Assembly (NCBI GenBank): GCA_019636285.1
Contig: JAHBXV010000017.1
Coordinates: forward strand, 1-64,000
Reading direction: 5' to 3'
Source: Planctomycetaceae bacterium
GTDB taxonomy: Bacteria; Planctomycetota; Planctomycetia; Planctomycetales; Planctomycetaceae
DNA length: 64,000 nt
The translations under genes were made by a program, and so were the position numbers. The notes under the pieces are model-generated. The model was not told where the DNA came from and searched no databases. It was given only the letters and a program-made list of their open reading frames with translations. Each line of letters begins with the position of its first letter. The first letter of the stretch is position 1. This document shows, one piece after another, positions 28,506 to 36,870 of this stretch.

Positions 28506-29852
28506 TTACAGCAGCGAACTCGCCAGTTCGGCCAGTTGCGAGCGCTCGCCCTTTTCGAGCGTGATATGGGCGTAGAGCGGCTGGCCCTTCATGCGGCTGA
28601 TGAGGTAGCTGAGGCCGTTGGAGCGGGAGTCGAGGTAGGGGTGGTCGATCTGGTGGACGTCGCCCGTCAGGACGATCTTGGTTCCTTCGCCGGCGCGGGT
28701 GATGATCGTCTTCACTTCGTGCGGCGTCAGGTTCTGGGCTTCATCGACAATGAAATAGACCTGCTGCAAACTGCGGCCGCGAATGTAGGCCAGCGGCGTG
28801 ATCTCGAGGATGCGGTCGTCGAGCATCTCCTGCACGGCTTGGCCCGCCGCGCTCTTGTCGCCCACCTGATGGCGGATGACCGACAGGTTGTCGAACAGCG
28901 GCTGCATGTACGGGTCGATCTTCGCCGAGACATCGCCGGGGAGATAACCCAGGTCTTTGTTCGACAGGGGGACAATCGGTCGCGCCATCAGGATTTGCCG
29001 ATACCGCGAGCGGGTTTCCAGGGCAGCCGCAAGGGCGAGCAGCGTCTTTCCAGAACCAGCGGTGCCGGAGAGCGTGACGAGTGAAATCTCGTCGTCCATT
29101 AGGGCCCGCAGGGCGAACGACTGTTCCGCGTTGCGGGGCATGATGCCGTACGCGGGGGACTTCTCGATCCGCCGCAGTGTCTGGTCCCCGGCATGGTAGG
29201 TCGCCAGGACCGATTTCGACCCGTTGCGAAGAATGTAATTCTCGTTGGCAATCGGGCGATCGATTTCCGGGACCGCCAATAGCGGCACGCGGCCGCCATC
29301 GGCGATGTAGAACTGGTCGACGTTCTCGGAGGCCAGGTTGAAGATCTGGCGTTTGCCGGTGTAAAGCCGCTGAGGATTCTCGACTTTGTCGGAACTGTAG
29401 TCTTGCGCGGGGAGGCCGAGGGCCTTCGCCTTCATCCGCAGGTTGGTGTCCTTGGTCACCAGGATGACGGACCGTTCGGGGTCATCTCGCAAGAGGGACA
29501 GGGCCGCGTTCAGGATGCGGTGATCGGGGCTGTCGGTCAGGAACGATTCGCGAATCCGCTCGTGCGTGGGCCCCGGCAGCAGAACGCGAATCGATCCGAG
29601 ATCGGGGCCGAGCGGGGCACCTTCGGGAGCCAGCAGATCGCCGGTCAAATCATCCAGCCGCCGCAGAAACTCGCGGGCCTGGAAATGAATGTCGTCGTTC
29701 CCCTTTTTGAAGCGGTCCAGTTCTTCCAGGACCGTGATGGGGACGGCGATGTCGTTGTCTTCGAAATTGACCAGGCAGCCGGCGTCGTGAAGGATGACGT
29801 TGGTGTCGAGCACGAAGAGCTTGGAACGTCCCTGTTCCGCCGAATCCACCAT
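28506..29852 (-). CDS. PhoH family protein with N-terminal PIN domain
   Basis: A 448-residue protein of the YlaK/PhoH2 type. The PIN nuclease domain occupies about residues 10-150 ([43 protein letters not shown] supply the acidic residues), and the PhoH ATPase domain about 225-445 (Walker [11 protein letters not shown], Walker [12 protein letters not shown], then [10 protein letters not shown]). PIN-PhoH proteins act as RNA helicase/ribonucleases; PhoH2 acts with a small partner in some bacteria, which I do not see here. GGAGGAA seven bases before the ATG at 29852 decides the start over ATGs at 29867 and 29888. Single gene, divergent from the TPR gene. Confidence 0.93.
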   Translation of the reverse strand: MVDSAEQGRSKLFVLDTNVILHDAGCLVNFEDNDIAVPITVLEELDRFKKGNDDIHFQAREFLRRLDDLTGDLLAPEGAPLGPDLGSIRVLLPGPTHERIRESFLTDSPDHRILNAALSLLRDDPERSVILVTKDTNLRMKAKALGLPAQDYSSDKVENPQRLYTGKRQIFNLASENVDQFYIADGGRVPLLAVPEIDRPIANENYILRNGSKSVLATYHAGDQTLRRIEKSPAYGIMPRNAEQSFALRALMDDEISLVTLSGTAGSGKTLLALAAALETRSRYRQILMARPIVPLSNKDLGYLPGDVSAKIDPYMQPLFDNLSVIRHQVGDKSAAGQAVQEMLDDRILEITPLAYIRGRSLQQVYFIVDEAQNLTPHEVKTIITRAGEGTKIVLTGDVHQIDHPYLDSRSNGLSYLISRMKGQPLYAHITLEKGERSQLAELASSLL

Positions 29853-30243
29853 GGGCGATTCCTCCATGAGTCTCGAACCGCGACACATCGCGAGAACTGA
29901 TCTAAACCGCTGCCTTCCGGTTCGTCAATCAGCGAATCGTGAAGGTTTCGCGTAATTTCTGGAAAGGCGGGTTTCGCGCGGAGGCGCGGAGATCGCAGAG
30001 GAAGACGGAGAGAGGGATGGAATACAGGCAGGTCACGGTCGGATTCTTGTTCACCCATCCAGAAATCGCCTCCTAGATAGCCCGCCTCTGGCTCCTGCCT
30101 TTCTCCCTCCGCGTTCTCTGCGCCTCTGCGCGCAACCCGGTCTTCCGCCCGCCGCCTTGACGCAACTTTCTGGCAGTTCTATCCTTCCCGTTTTGACAGT
30201 GCGACAATATCGCTTGTGACGGCTTTCTCGGGATTGGACCGCG
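29853..30243. other. divergent intergenic region with spaced inverted repeat
   Basis: 391 bases between phoH and the TPR gene. Bases 29968-29996 (starting CGGGTTTCGCGCGGAGGCGC) recur as an imperfect reverse complement at 30111-30139 (GCGCCTCTGCGCGCAACCCG at its right end), giving an inverted repeat of about 29 bases with a 114-base centre. Similar CTCCGCG/CGCGGAG strings occur at 19186-19215 and 57094-57119, so this is a dispersed repeat. No gene seen. Promoters for both flanking genes should lie here. Confidence 0.45.
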
Positions 30244-31098
30244 ATGGATAGCGAACACCGCCATCAGCTTCAGAAGAACGATCTGGCTCAGGCCTCGATG
30301 AAGATGGCCAGCTTTTTTGAAGTTCATGGCACCAAGATCGTTGGGACGATTGCCGTCCTCGTGGTTGCGGCCATCATTTGGGCGGTCTGGGCGAATTCGG
30401 CCAACGATTCGCAAGTCGAAGCGTGGACAGCACTTTCGACGGCGATCCAGTCGAACGAACCCTCCGCCGAGACCTTTGGCAGCGTGGCCGATCGGTTCGC
30501 CGACAGCCCGGCTGGTGCCTGGGCACGGCTGCAGGAAGCGGAACTGGCGTTCGAGACCGGTCTGCCATTGATGTTTCGCGATCGCGAAGCGGGCGCGACC
30601 GACCTGGAGCGGGCGGAAAAGGCGTTTCAGCAGGTGCTCGACAACAAGTCGGCTTCGGCCACGGCTCGCGAGCGGGCTTTGTTCGGGCTGGCCAAGACCA
30701 AGGAAAGCCTTTGCACTGGCGATACGGAACCCGTGATTGCCGTCTATCGCAAGCTGCTCCAGGAATTCCCGACGACCATTTACAAGACTTACGCCGACGA
30801 ACGGATCAAAGCCCTCGAAACCGGCGGGGCAAAGGCCTTTTACGCCTGGTGGGGCGAACAGAAGCCGCGTCCGTTGTCGCTGCCGCGTCCGGCGGATGGT
30901 GCGGCTGCTCCTGCGGCAACCGGCAATCCGTTTGGTGCCGATCTTGAATTGCCAGCACCCGCCCCGGCTGAGAAGCCGGCCGAAGCTCCCGCTCAGCCCG
31001 AGGGTGAAGCCGCGACGCCGGAAAAGAGCGACGAAGCAGCCGCCACTCCGGCGGAGAAACCGGCTGAAACTCCCGCGACGGAGCCGGCCAAGCCCTGA
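30244..31098 (+). CDS. TPR membrane-anchored protein, YfgM-like layout
   Basis: A 284-residue protein with a short cytoplasmic N terminus, one membrane anchor (about residues 32-50, IVGTIAVLVVAAIIWAVWA), a TPR-like helical domain (about 55-200; AWARLQEAELAFETG, ERAEKAFQQVLDN, AVYRKLLQEFP) and a low-complexity Ala/Pro/Glu/Lys tail of about 70 residues. The layout matches YfgM/ancillary SecYEG-associated TPR proteins, which assist periplasmic chaperone traffic, but the sequence similarity is only structural. The tail suggests a flexible periplasmic arm. It is followed by a strong hairpin. Confidence 0.65.
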   Translation: MDSEHRHQLQKNDLAQASMKMASFFEVHGTKIVGTIAVLVVAAIIWAVWANSANDSQVEAWTALSTAIQSNEPSAETFGSVADRFADSPAGAWARLQEAELAFETGLPLMFRDREAGATDLERAEKAFQQVLDNKSASATARERALFGLAKTKESLCTGDTEPVIAVYRKLLQEFPTTIYKTYADERIKALETGGAKAFYAWWGEQKPRPLSLPRPADGAAAPAATGNPFGADLELPAPAPAEKPAEAPAQPEGEAATPEKSDEAAATPAEKPAETPATEPAKP

Positions 31099-31100
31099 TC

Positions 31101-31125
31101 GGGGAGAACCGTTTCGGTTTTCCCC
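31101..31125 (+). terminator. hairpin after TPR gene
   Basis: GGGGAGAACCG (31101-31111) pairs with CGGTTTTCCCC (31115-31125), one G-T pair, three-base loop, two bases after the stop codon. The 3' arm itself carries the T-run. Likely terminator of the TPR gene. Confidence 0.6.
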
Positions 31126-31225
31126 GGCAGGTTGAAAAGACGTGACAGGCTCGTGGCGAGCGATCGAGTTTCGCCGCGACGCCCCCCTCGGACCAATGTC
31201 CGGATGACGTTGGTGTCTAAGAACC

Positions 31226-31303
31226 CCTAACACAACCGGTTGTGCTTGTCAGAAACCTGCGAAAATGCAAGCAAAAGCCTCACTGCACAGAGGTTGTGTT
31301 AGG
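31226..31303 (+). repeat. CACAACCGGTTGTG repeat, copy 1
   Basis: A 78-base element bounded by CCTAACACAACC on the left and GGTTGTGTTAGG on the right (perfect 12-base inverted ends). The left end is extended by the palindrome CACAACCGGTTGTG. A second copy, reverse-complemented, lies at 45709-45787 and shares ACACAACCGGTTGTGCTTG and a GCACAnAGGTTGTG right end. The element is between two plus-strand genes. Confidence 0.75.
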
Positions 31304-31410
31304 AATTCTAAATTCTGGTCTGACGAAGTCCTGGGGGGAGTTTGCCCCCCTCGCGCGTCGCGAAAACCTGTTCCGTGAGCGACGTTTCGCCTCCCGCCGA
31401 TGATTTGCCG

Positions 31411-32385
31411 ATGCAGCGCATGCGTTCGATTGCCGAGCCGCGCGCGCATGGCTGGCGAATCGATCATTACCTGACGCGCCTGCACCCGAACTTTAGCCGA
31501 GCCGCCTTTCAGCGGGAGATTGAACTCGGCGAAGTGACGTTGAACGGCTTGCCGGTCAAGACGTCGCGGAAGCTGCGGGTGAATGATGTGATCGACTATC
31601 GGCTGCCCGCCGAGCCCGATCAGACCGTTCCGCCGGAAGACATTCCGCTCGATGTGCTGTATGAGGACGAGCACCTGCTGGTCATCAACAAGCAGGCCAA
31701 TCTCATCGTGCATCCGGGTCGCGGCCACTGGTCGGGGACGCTGGCCGGGGCGCTCCAGTTTCACTTCGACAAGCTCAGCGATATTGCCGGGAAACACCGC
31801 CCGGGGATCGTTCACCGCCTCGACCGCGACACCAGCGGCGTGCTGGTGGCGGCGAAAGATAACACGATCCACCACCGGCTGACCCGGCAGTTCGAGCAGC
31901 GGACGGTGGAGAAAGAGTACCGCGCCTTGGTCTGGGGCGAAGTCTCGTTCGACCGCGATTACATCGAAACCTACGTGCGCGTCAGTTTCCGGAATCGCGA
32001 ACGGATGATGGTCTGCCCGGAAGGGGACAACGCCCGTTTCGCCGCGACGTTTTACGAGGTGCTGGAACGGTTCCGGGGCTTCTGCTGGATGCGGCTATGT
32101 CCACAAACCGGTCGAACGCACCAGTTGCGGGTTCACATGCATCACCTGGGTCAGCCGATTGTCGCCGACAAGCTTTACGAAGGGAAAAACTGCTTGCGGC
32201 TGTCGGACCTGCTTCCCCCCGCGCAGGTGACGGAAGACGAAACCTTCATCGAACGGCAGGCTCTGCATGCCTTCAGGCTGGCCTTCGATCACCCGGTGAC
32301 CGGCGAACGGCTGGCCTTCGAAGCCCCGCTTCCTGCTGACATCCGCCGAGCCTTGGAAGCCGTCCGCCAGTACCGGGCGCTCTAG
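31411..32385 (+). CDS. RluA-family pseudouridine synthase (RluD-like)
   Basis: A 324-residue RNA-modifying enzyme. An S4 RNA-binding domain comes first (GWRIDHYLTRL, then SRAAFQREIELGEVTLNG), followed by the catalytic domain with GIVHRLDRDTSGVLVAAKD, whose Asp is the nucleophile, and the later CPQTGRTHQLRVHMHHLG. It converts uridine to pseudouridine in ribosomal RNA; family members RluD or RluC act on 23S rRNA, and I cannot decide which from sequence alone. Start uncertain: ATG 31411 gives the usual distance to the S4 domain; GTG 31375 and TTG 31342 are in frame. The stop codon TAG coincides with the start of the leader of repeat copy C. Confidence 0.88.
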   Translation: MQRMRSIAEPRAHGWRIDHYLTRLHPNFSRAAFQREIELGEVTLNGLPVKTSRKLRVNDVIDYRLPAEPDQTVPPEDIPLDVLYEDEHLLVINKQANLIVHPGRGHWSGTLAGALQFHFDKLSDIAGKHRPGIVHRLDRDTSGVLVAAKDNTIHHRLTRQFEQRTVEKEYRALVWGEVSFDRDYIETYVRVSFRNRERMMVCPEGDNARFAATFYEVLERFRGFCWMRLCPQTGRTHQLRVHMHHLGQPIVADKLYEGKNCLRLSDLLPPAQVTEDETFIERQALHAFRLAFDHPVTGERLAFEAPLPADIRRALEAVRQYRAL

Positions 32386-32412
32386 TGCTCTGTGAATGTG
32401 CAAGATACGGGT

Positions 32413-32490
32413 GTGTGCCACTGGCTTTGCCAGTGCCTTTTTTTTGATGGCAGAACCACGAAAGGCACACTGGCGGAGCCAGTGGCACAC
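32413..32490 (+). repeat. interspersed double-hairpin repeat, copy C
   Basis: Arms 32413-32435 and 32468-32490 are inverted repeats of 23 bases with two mismatches, each a hairpin. In the gene sense the first hairpin (CACTGGCTTTGCCAGTG) is followed at once by CCTTTTTTTTGATGG, the layout of a classical intrinsic terminator. The leader (TAGTGCTCTGTGAATGTG...) begins on the stop codon of the upstream pseudouridine synthase gene. Copy D, on the other side of der, is its reverse complement. It keeps the same frame open upstream of der and could mislead gene callers. Confidence 0.95.
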
Positions 32491-32595
32491 AAATGTGTGC
32501 TTGTTCCCATGCTACGCCTGGGGACGAGAAAAAAATTCAATCGCGATACACTGCCCGGTTGGCTGAGTCGCGAATTTTGTCTGTCAGGTGTTCAC

Positions 32596-34059
32596 ATGTC
32601 TCTCGCTAAGGTCGCGATTGTCGGCCGCCCGAACGTCGGCAAAAGTTCGATCATGAACTGGCTGGCGAAGAAACGTATTTCCGTGGTCGATCCGATGGCG
32701 GGCGTGACCCGCGACCGGGTGACGTACCTGCTGCACGCGGGCGATCGCTATTTCGAGCTGATCGATACCGGCGGGATCGGCATTGTCGATGTCGACGACC
32801 TCAGCGAGGAAATCGATCATCAGATCGACATCGGCCTCAACGAAGCCGACATCCTGCTGTTTGTCGTCGAAGGGTCGGCCGGCATCACCGCGCTCGACCA
32901 GGAAGTGGCCCGGCGACTGCGGCGGATCGACAAGCCGAAGATTCTGGTCGTCAACAAGTGCGATTCCCCCAAGCTCGATCGGGAGATCGCCGAGTTTCAT
33001 TCGCTGATCGACGCCGATACACCGATCGTCACGACCAGCGTGAAGGGGAACCGGAACCAGGATGACCTGATCGATGCGATCCTCGAAGAACTCCCGCCCC
33101 CGGAACCGGACGAGCACGAGTTCGGCGAAGATCAGACGGCTGATCCGGAACTGAAGTTGGCGATTGTCGGTCGGCGAAACGTGGGGAAGAGCACGTTCAT
33201 CAATCAGCTCGCCGAGACCGAGCGGATGATCGTCAGCGAAATCGCCGGGACGACGCGGGATAGCGTCGACATCCGGTTCGAGCTGGACGACAAGGCATTT
33301 ATCGCGATCGACACGCCGGGCGTCCGCAAACGGAAAAGCCTGGCCAACAGCGTCGAATGGTACGGTCTTGCCCGAGCCAAACGCAGCATTCGCCGGGCCA
33401 GCGTCGTCTTCATGTTCTTTGATGCAACGCAGCCGATTTCCCGCGTCGACAAGCAACTGGTCCGCGAGATCACCGAAGAGCACAAGCCGTGCATCTTCGT
33501 CGTGAACAAATGGGATCTCGTTCAGGACAAGTCGACCGACGACTGGATCGAGTACATCCTCAAGACATTCAGCGACAAGCGCCACGTTCCGGTCGCGTTC
33601 ATCACGGCGAAGACCGGGCGGAACATCAAAAAGCTGATTAACCTCGCGCAGTCGGTCTTCAAGCAGGCACGGACCCGCATTCCAACGGGGGAACTGAACC
33701 GCGTGGTCCGCGCGGCGGTCGCGAAATGGGCGCCGCCGAACCGCCAGAACCGCAACCCGCGCGTGAAGTTCGCTGTTCAGGTTGGCGTCGAACCGCCGAC
33801 GATCGTCTTGAAAGTGAATGACGCGAAGTTGTTCGACCCGAGCTGGAAGCGTTACTTCGCGGGCTACTTGCGCGAGGCGCTGCCGTTTCCGGAAGTGCCG
33901 CTGAAGATCTACTACCGCTCGAAGGATGACGAGAAGCCGGGCGGGAAGCGCGACGACGATGAGCAGGAATGGCTGATGTCGGACGCGGAACTCGACGCTG
34001 CCGTCGCCGCCGAGGATGAGCTCGCCGACGAAGAGTTCGAGGACGACAGCGTCGATTAA
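32596..34059 (+). CDS. der: ribosome biogenesis GTPase Der (EngA)
   Basis: A 487-residue double GTPase. G domain 1: GRPNVGKSS near residue 9, DTGGIG and NKCD; G domain 2: GRRNVGKST near 190, DTPGVR and NKWD. The C-terminal KH-like domain follows (about 370-455), then a long acidic tail (DELADEEFEDDSVD) not found in most family members. Der is essential and acts in 50S subunit assembly. The ATG at 32596 has AGGTG nine bases upstream; the frame is open further upstream to 32392, but this only reads through repeat copy C. The gene is bracketed by repeat copies C and D. It converges on the Gly-rich protein gene. Confidence 0.97.
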   Translation: MSLAKVAIVGRPNVGKSSIMNWLAKKRISVVDPMAGVTRDRVTYLLHAGDRYFELIDTGGIGIVDVDDLSEEIDHQIDIGLNEADILLFVVEGSAGITALDQEVARRLRRIDKPKILVVNKCDSPKLDREIAEFHSLIDADTPIVTTSVKGNRNQDDLIDAILEELPPPEPDEHEFGEDQTADPELKLAIVGRRNVGKSTFINQLAETERMIVSEIAGTTRDSVDIRFELDDKAFIAIDTPGVRKRKSLANSVEWYGLARAKRSIRRASVVFMFFDATQPISRVDKQLVREITEEHKPCIFVVNKWDLVQDKSTDDWIEYILKTFSDKRHVPVAFITAKTGRNIKKLINLAQSVFKQARTRIPTGELNRVVRAAVAKWAPPNRQNRNPRVKFAVQVGVEPPTIVLKVNDAKLFDPSWKRYFAGYLREALPFPEVPLKIYYRSKDDEKPGGKRDDDEQEWLMSDAELDAAVAAEDELADEEFEDDSVD

Positions 34060-34106
34060 CCGTGAGGTGCGGTTCTCCACGCACTAATCAACCAACAGTC
34101 GGGTGT

Positions 34107-34183
34107 CGTGTGCCACTGGCTCCGCCAGTGCGCCTTTCGTGGTTCTGCCATAAGAAGATGCACTGGCAAAGCCAGCGGCACAC
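34107..34183 (-). repeat. interspersed double-hairpin repeat, copy D
   Basis: Arms 34107-34130 and 34161-34183, spacer 30 bases, is the reverse complement of copy C, including the spacer segment TGGCAGAACCACGAAAGGC, which it shares exactly on the minus strand. The right arm has one changed base (GCCAGCG instead of GCCAGTG). The leader continues to the stop codon of the minus-strand gene at 34211: 22 of the 27 bases between stop codon and arm match copy C. Confidence 0.95.
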
Positions 34184-34210
34184 ACCCGAATCTTGAACAT
34201 TGACAAAGCG

Positions 34211-34819
34211 CTAGTTGTTCAACAACCGGGCAGCTTCCGTCGCGGCGAGAGAACCGGGGTAGCTGGCGACAATCTCTGCGAGATAGCGTTCAGCCGTGTC
34301 GGATCGTCCCGCCGCCAGCAGTTGCCGGGCAAGTTCCAGCTTCCCCTGGGAAGCCGCAATAGGATTGACGGTTTCGGTTGTCGATTGCTCCTTCTGTCGG
34401 GCGGCGATGCTGGCAGCCCGTCGGGACAGCTCGGCCTGTCGACGTTCGGCGCTGGCGATGCGGCGTGCTTCGAGCTGCCGCTGGGCCAGGGCCTGCTGTT
34501 CGGCAAGACGACCCTCCAGAACCATTCGTTGCCGTCCAAACTCCTCGACCTGTCGCGCCATCCTTTCCTGCTGCATCTGCTGAATCTGAGCGACATTGAT
34601 GGCTGCCTGCACCATCGCCGCGGTCGACGTCGCGGTGCTGCCGCTCGTAAGTCCCTGGCCACCCGCGCTGCCAGTTCCGCCACCTCCGGCACCACCACCT
34701 CCTCCTCCCCCGCCCGCACACATGCCTGACTGGGCCAGCACGGGCGCTGTCAGCGCGAGCCAAAGACTCGCGGCGACGGCTCCTCGGCCGACAAGAGATG
34801 ATGGCAAACGTCTGAACAT
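34211..34819 (-). CDS. secreted Gly-rich, coiled-coil protein of unknown function
   Basis: A 202-residue exported protein. The ATG has GGAG seven bases upstream and a signal peptide follows (MFRRLPSSLVGRGAVAASLW, cleavage near VLAQ). The mature N terminus is a Gly-rich run of about 25 residues (CAGGGGGGGGAGGGGTGSAG), then a Gln/Arg/Ala coiled coil (about 65-140; IQQMQQERMARQVEEFGRQ), and the C-terminal 50 residues form a helical pair that looks TPR-like (KLELARQLLAAGRSDTAERY then LAEIVASYPGS). It may be a surface or adhesive protein. No enzymatic motif. Its stop codon begins the leader of repeat copy D. Confidence 0.6.
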   Translation of the reverse strand: MFRRLPSSLVGRGAVAASLWLALTAPVLAQSGMCAGGGGGGGGAGGGGTGSAGGQGLTSGSTATSTAAMVQAAINVAQIQQMQQERMARQVEEFGRQRMVLEGRLAEQQALAQRQLEARRIASAERRQAELSRRAASIAARQKEQSTTETVNPIAASQGKLELARQLLAAGRSDTAERYLAEIVASYPGSLAATEAARLLNN

Positions 34820-35137
34820 GACCAGACTCCAAAGTTCGAGACCACCCGTCATCGCGCGCGGCGATTGGGAAGAGCCAGCCACAAGTCGGCTAGTTCGCGG
34901 AGCGGATGAACGGAAAAGAAGGGAAGCGCGCAACGGCTTGCGGCAGAGCCGGGCACTTTGAGCGCTCGCAGACCCGGAAACCAGCAAGATCGGAGGCACG
35001 CACGAAGATGTGCAGCGCGCCGGATTCAATCGTGGCCCGAGAATCGCGGCGCTGCTGCCCCCTGAAAACGGTTTCGCCCGTAGCCGTCTACAGTCACACG
35101 GAATTTCGGCGCGACGATCTGGCTGAGCGGCCACTCA
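34820..35137. other. intergenic region between DUF1015 and Gly-rich protein genes
   Basis: 318 bases, both flanking genes on the minus strand. I see no gene, repeat or clear promoter box. GC content is like the surroundings, and open frames here lack ribosome binding sites. The promoter of the Gly-rich protein gene is presumably in the part near 34850. Confidence 0.35.
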
Positions 35138-36439
35138 TCAGGTGAACGAGTTGATCACCATTCCCGTCAGCAGCTTGGGATAGAAGTACGTGCTCTTGGG
35201 AGGCATCGTCTCGCGCTGGCCCGCGATTTCTTCGACATGCATCATTGTCGCGGGTGGGACCAGGCATGCTAATTGACACCCGCCGGCGGCCAGCGTGCCA
35301 GTGGCTTCGTCGAGCCGGTGGACATACTTGATCGACGGCTTCGCATTCCGCAGCGCGGGGGTCAGCAGATGCTCGATCACCAGTTTGTGCAGAATGCTGA
35401 CGCCGAGTTCTCGCCAGGTTTCGCTGTGGTCGGCTGCCAGGTCCTGCATCGGGGAAGAATCGGTCAGCCGCGCGTGCGTCCAATATCCGTCGGAAGTTCC
35501 GAAGCCAAGCACGCCCTGATCGCCATCGCCCGAGACGACTTCCCAGACCTGTCGGGCTTCGTCGGGGCCCTTGCCGAAGGTTTCCACTTCGAAGTGAGGA
35601 GCCAGAATCGCGCGAAGCTGCTCGGCTGTCAGGTCGGGCCAGCCGCCGAGGAGGCGATGCGTGGGCAGAATCAACAAGCCTGGGTCGCCCATCGGGACCA
35701 GATGCGTGAGGACATAGTTTTCCGCCGCCATGGGACCGCTGAGCTGTCCAGCCGCTTCAACTTCCCGGCGATAGTTGAGAGCCGTTTCGTAGCGATGATG
35801 GCCATCGGCAATAAACACCGGCATGTCGGCCAGTCCGTTGCGGACCTGGTTGATGACGGCGGGTGACTGAACGACCCACAGGCGATGCCGGACCCCCAGA
35901 TGATCGGTGGCTTCGTAGCTCGTCAGATTTCGCGAGGCCTCGTCCAGCGCGTCCTGGGTCACGCAATCCGAATCGGGATACAGGCCAAAGATGGGAGACA
36001 GATTCGCGCGGCAGGCACGGGTAAGCTTCAGCCGATCAAGTTTCGGGCCCGACAGAGTTTGCTCGTGCGGAAAGACCTGTCCAGTGCCGAACTCTTCCAG
36101 TTGCAGGCGTGCCAGAAAGCCACGGCGAATATAAGTCGACCCTTCCCACTCGTATTCCTGATGATAGACGTACAGCGACTCTTCATGCTCGCGCTGCAAA
36201 ACGCCGTCGAGCCGCCAATGCTTCCAGAAATCGGCGGCCCGCACGTAGCGGTCATCTTCGGAATCGTCCGGTTCCTCGCGATTGAAGTCGATCCGCACGA
36301 TGTTGCAGGGATGCCGTTCGTAGAGCGCGTCGAGAAACGGCGGATCGATGACGTCGTAGGGTGGCGCGACAACGTCGGACAGATCTCCCACCTGGGAAAG
36401 GTCGTATCGCCAACCGCGAAAGGGAGAAACCTGGACCAT
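35138..36439 (-). CDS. DUF1015 family protein
   Basis: A 433-residue cytoplasmic protein of the DUF1015 family (HTH-like uncharacterised). Typical motifs: PFRGWRYD, VVAPPYDVID, PCNIVRID near the start, then VFIADGHHRYETALNYR, with the conserved histidines, and a C-terminal WRELGVSILHKLVIEHLL. The family is widespread in bacteria and archaea, often near serine or D-3-phosphoglycerate metabolism genes; its function is not established. The ATG at 36439 is chosen because translation from 36529 would run through a dispersed repeat (MALVAKLCLKLG). It stands alone. Confidence 0.88.
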   Translation of the reverse strand: MVQVSPFRGWRYDLSQVGDLSDVVAPPYDVIDPPFLDALYERHPCNIVRIDFNREEPDDSEDDRYVRAADFWKHWRLDGVLQREHEESLYVYHQEYEWEGSTYIRRGFLARLQLEEFGTGQVFPHEQTLSGPKLDRLKLTRACRANLSPIFGLYPDSDCVTQDALDEASRNLTSYEATDHLGVRHRLWVVQSPAVINQVRNGLADMPVFIADGHHRYETALNYRREVEAAGQLSGPMAAENYVLTHLVPMGDPGLLILPTHRLLGGWPDLTAEQLRAILAPHFEVETFGKGPDEARQVWEVVSGDGDQGVLGFGTSDGYWTHARLTDSSPMQDLAADHSETWRELGVSILHKLVIEHLLTPALRNAKPSIKYVHRLDEATGTLAAGGCQLACLVPPATMMHVEEIAGQRETMPPKSTYFYPKLLTGMVINSFT

Positions 36440-36870
36440 CGTCGGACGACTTTCTTTTTGCTGAATATTCGTTCCCAGGCTCCGCCTCGTTCTTCCGAGC
36501 TTGAGGCAGAGCTTGGCAACAAGTGCCATTTCCTGACCGCGAAGCGGTCAAAGAGGGTAGCCGTGGGTCGCGCAGCGCACCCACGGTCGGGAATCGCCCT
36601 TAAGATCTCTCTTCCGACCCCCAGCGGGGGTCGCAGAAACACACGAATGTCTGCGACCCCCGCTGGGGGTCGAGAGCCCAAAAAGTCCATTTGACCGTGG
36701 GTGCGCTGCGCGACCCACGGCTACCCTCTTCGATGCCTCCGGCATCGGAGGAATCGAAATTCCTCGTTCCCCAGCGGAGGCATTAGGACCGGCTGTCGCC
36801 GTTGCGAATGACAATTGGTCACCAGCTTTTGACGAGAACGAGAGTAAGACTCAGGGGCATGCCACCAAGA
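36440..36870. other. intergenic region packed with palindromic repeats
   Basis: 431 bases without a gene between the ABC permease and the DUF1015 gene, both on the minus strand. It holds a CCTGGGAACGA repeat unit (minus strand, 36472-36486), the 180-base nested palindrome, a GATGCC-TCC-GGCATC hairpin (36733-36747), and a second CTCGTTCC-type unit at 36767-36785. The remainder shows nothing recognisable. Confidence 0.5.
36551..36730. repeat. 180-base nested perfect palindrome
   Basis: The outer arms 36551-36588 and 36693-36730 are exact reverse complements over 38 bases. Inside, 36615-36637 and 36650-36672 are exact over 23 bases with a 12-base loop. Each arm is also a hairpin: CCGTGGGT/ACCCACGG in the outer arms, CGACCCC/GGGGTCG in the inner ones. 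It lies 140 bases past the ABC permease stop and 111 bases before the DUF1015 start. Perfect arms suggest either recent origin, gene conversion or selection on structure. Confidence 0.9.

Larger units (their letters stand above)
31099..31410. other. intergenic region between TPR and pseudouridine synthase genes
   Basis: About 310 bases. It contains the terminator-like hairpin at 31101-31125 and the CACAACCGGTTGTG repeat at 31226-31303. The stretch just before the downstream gene holds GGGGGGAG (31333-31340) directly next to a TTG at 31342, and a GTG at 31375, both in frame with the pseudouridine synthase and possible alternative starts. Confidence 0.4.

Noticed and set aside
32392-32595. N-terminal extension of Der
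   Set aside because: The extra residues only translate repeat copy C (CHWLCQC string), and the ATG at 32596 has a ribosome binding site and the family start.
36440-36529. Extra N-terminal residues of the DUF1015 protein
   Set aside because: They come from a dispersed repeat (MALVAKLCLKLG); the family N terminus begins at 36439.
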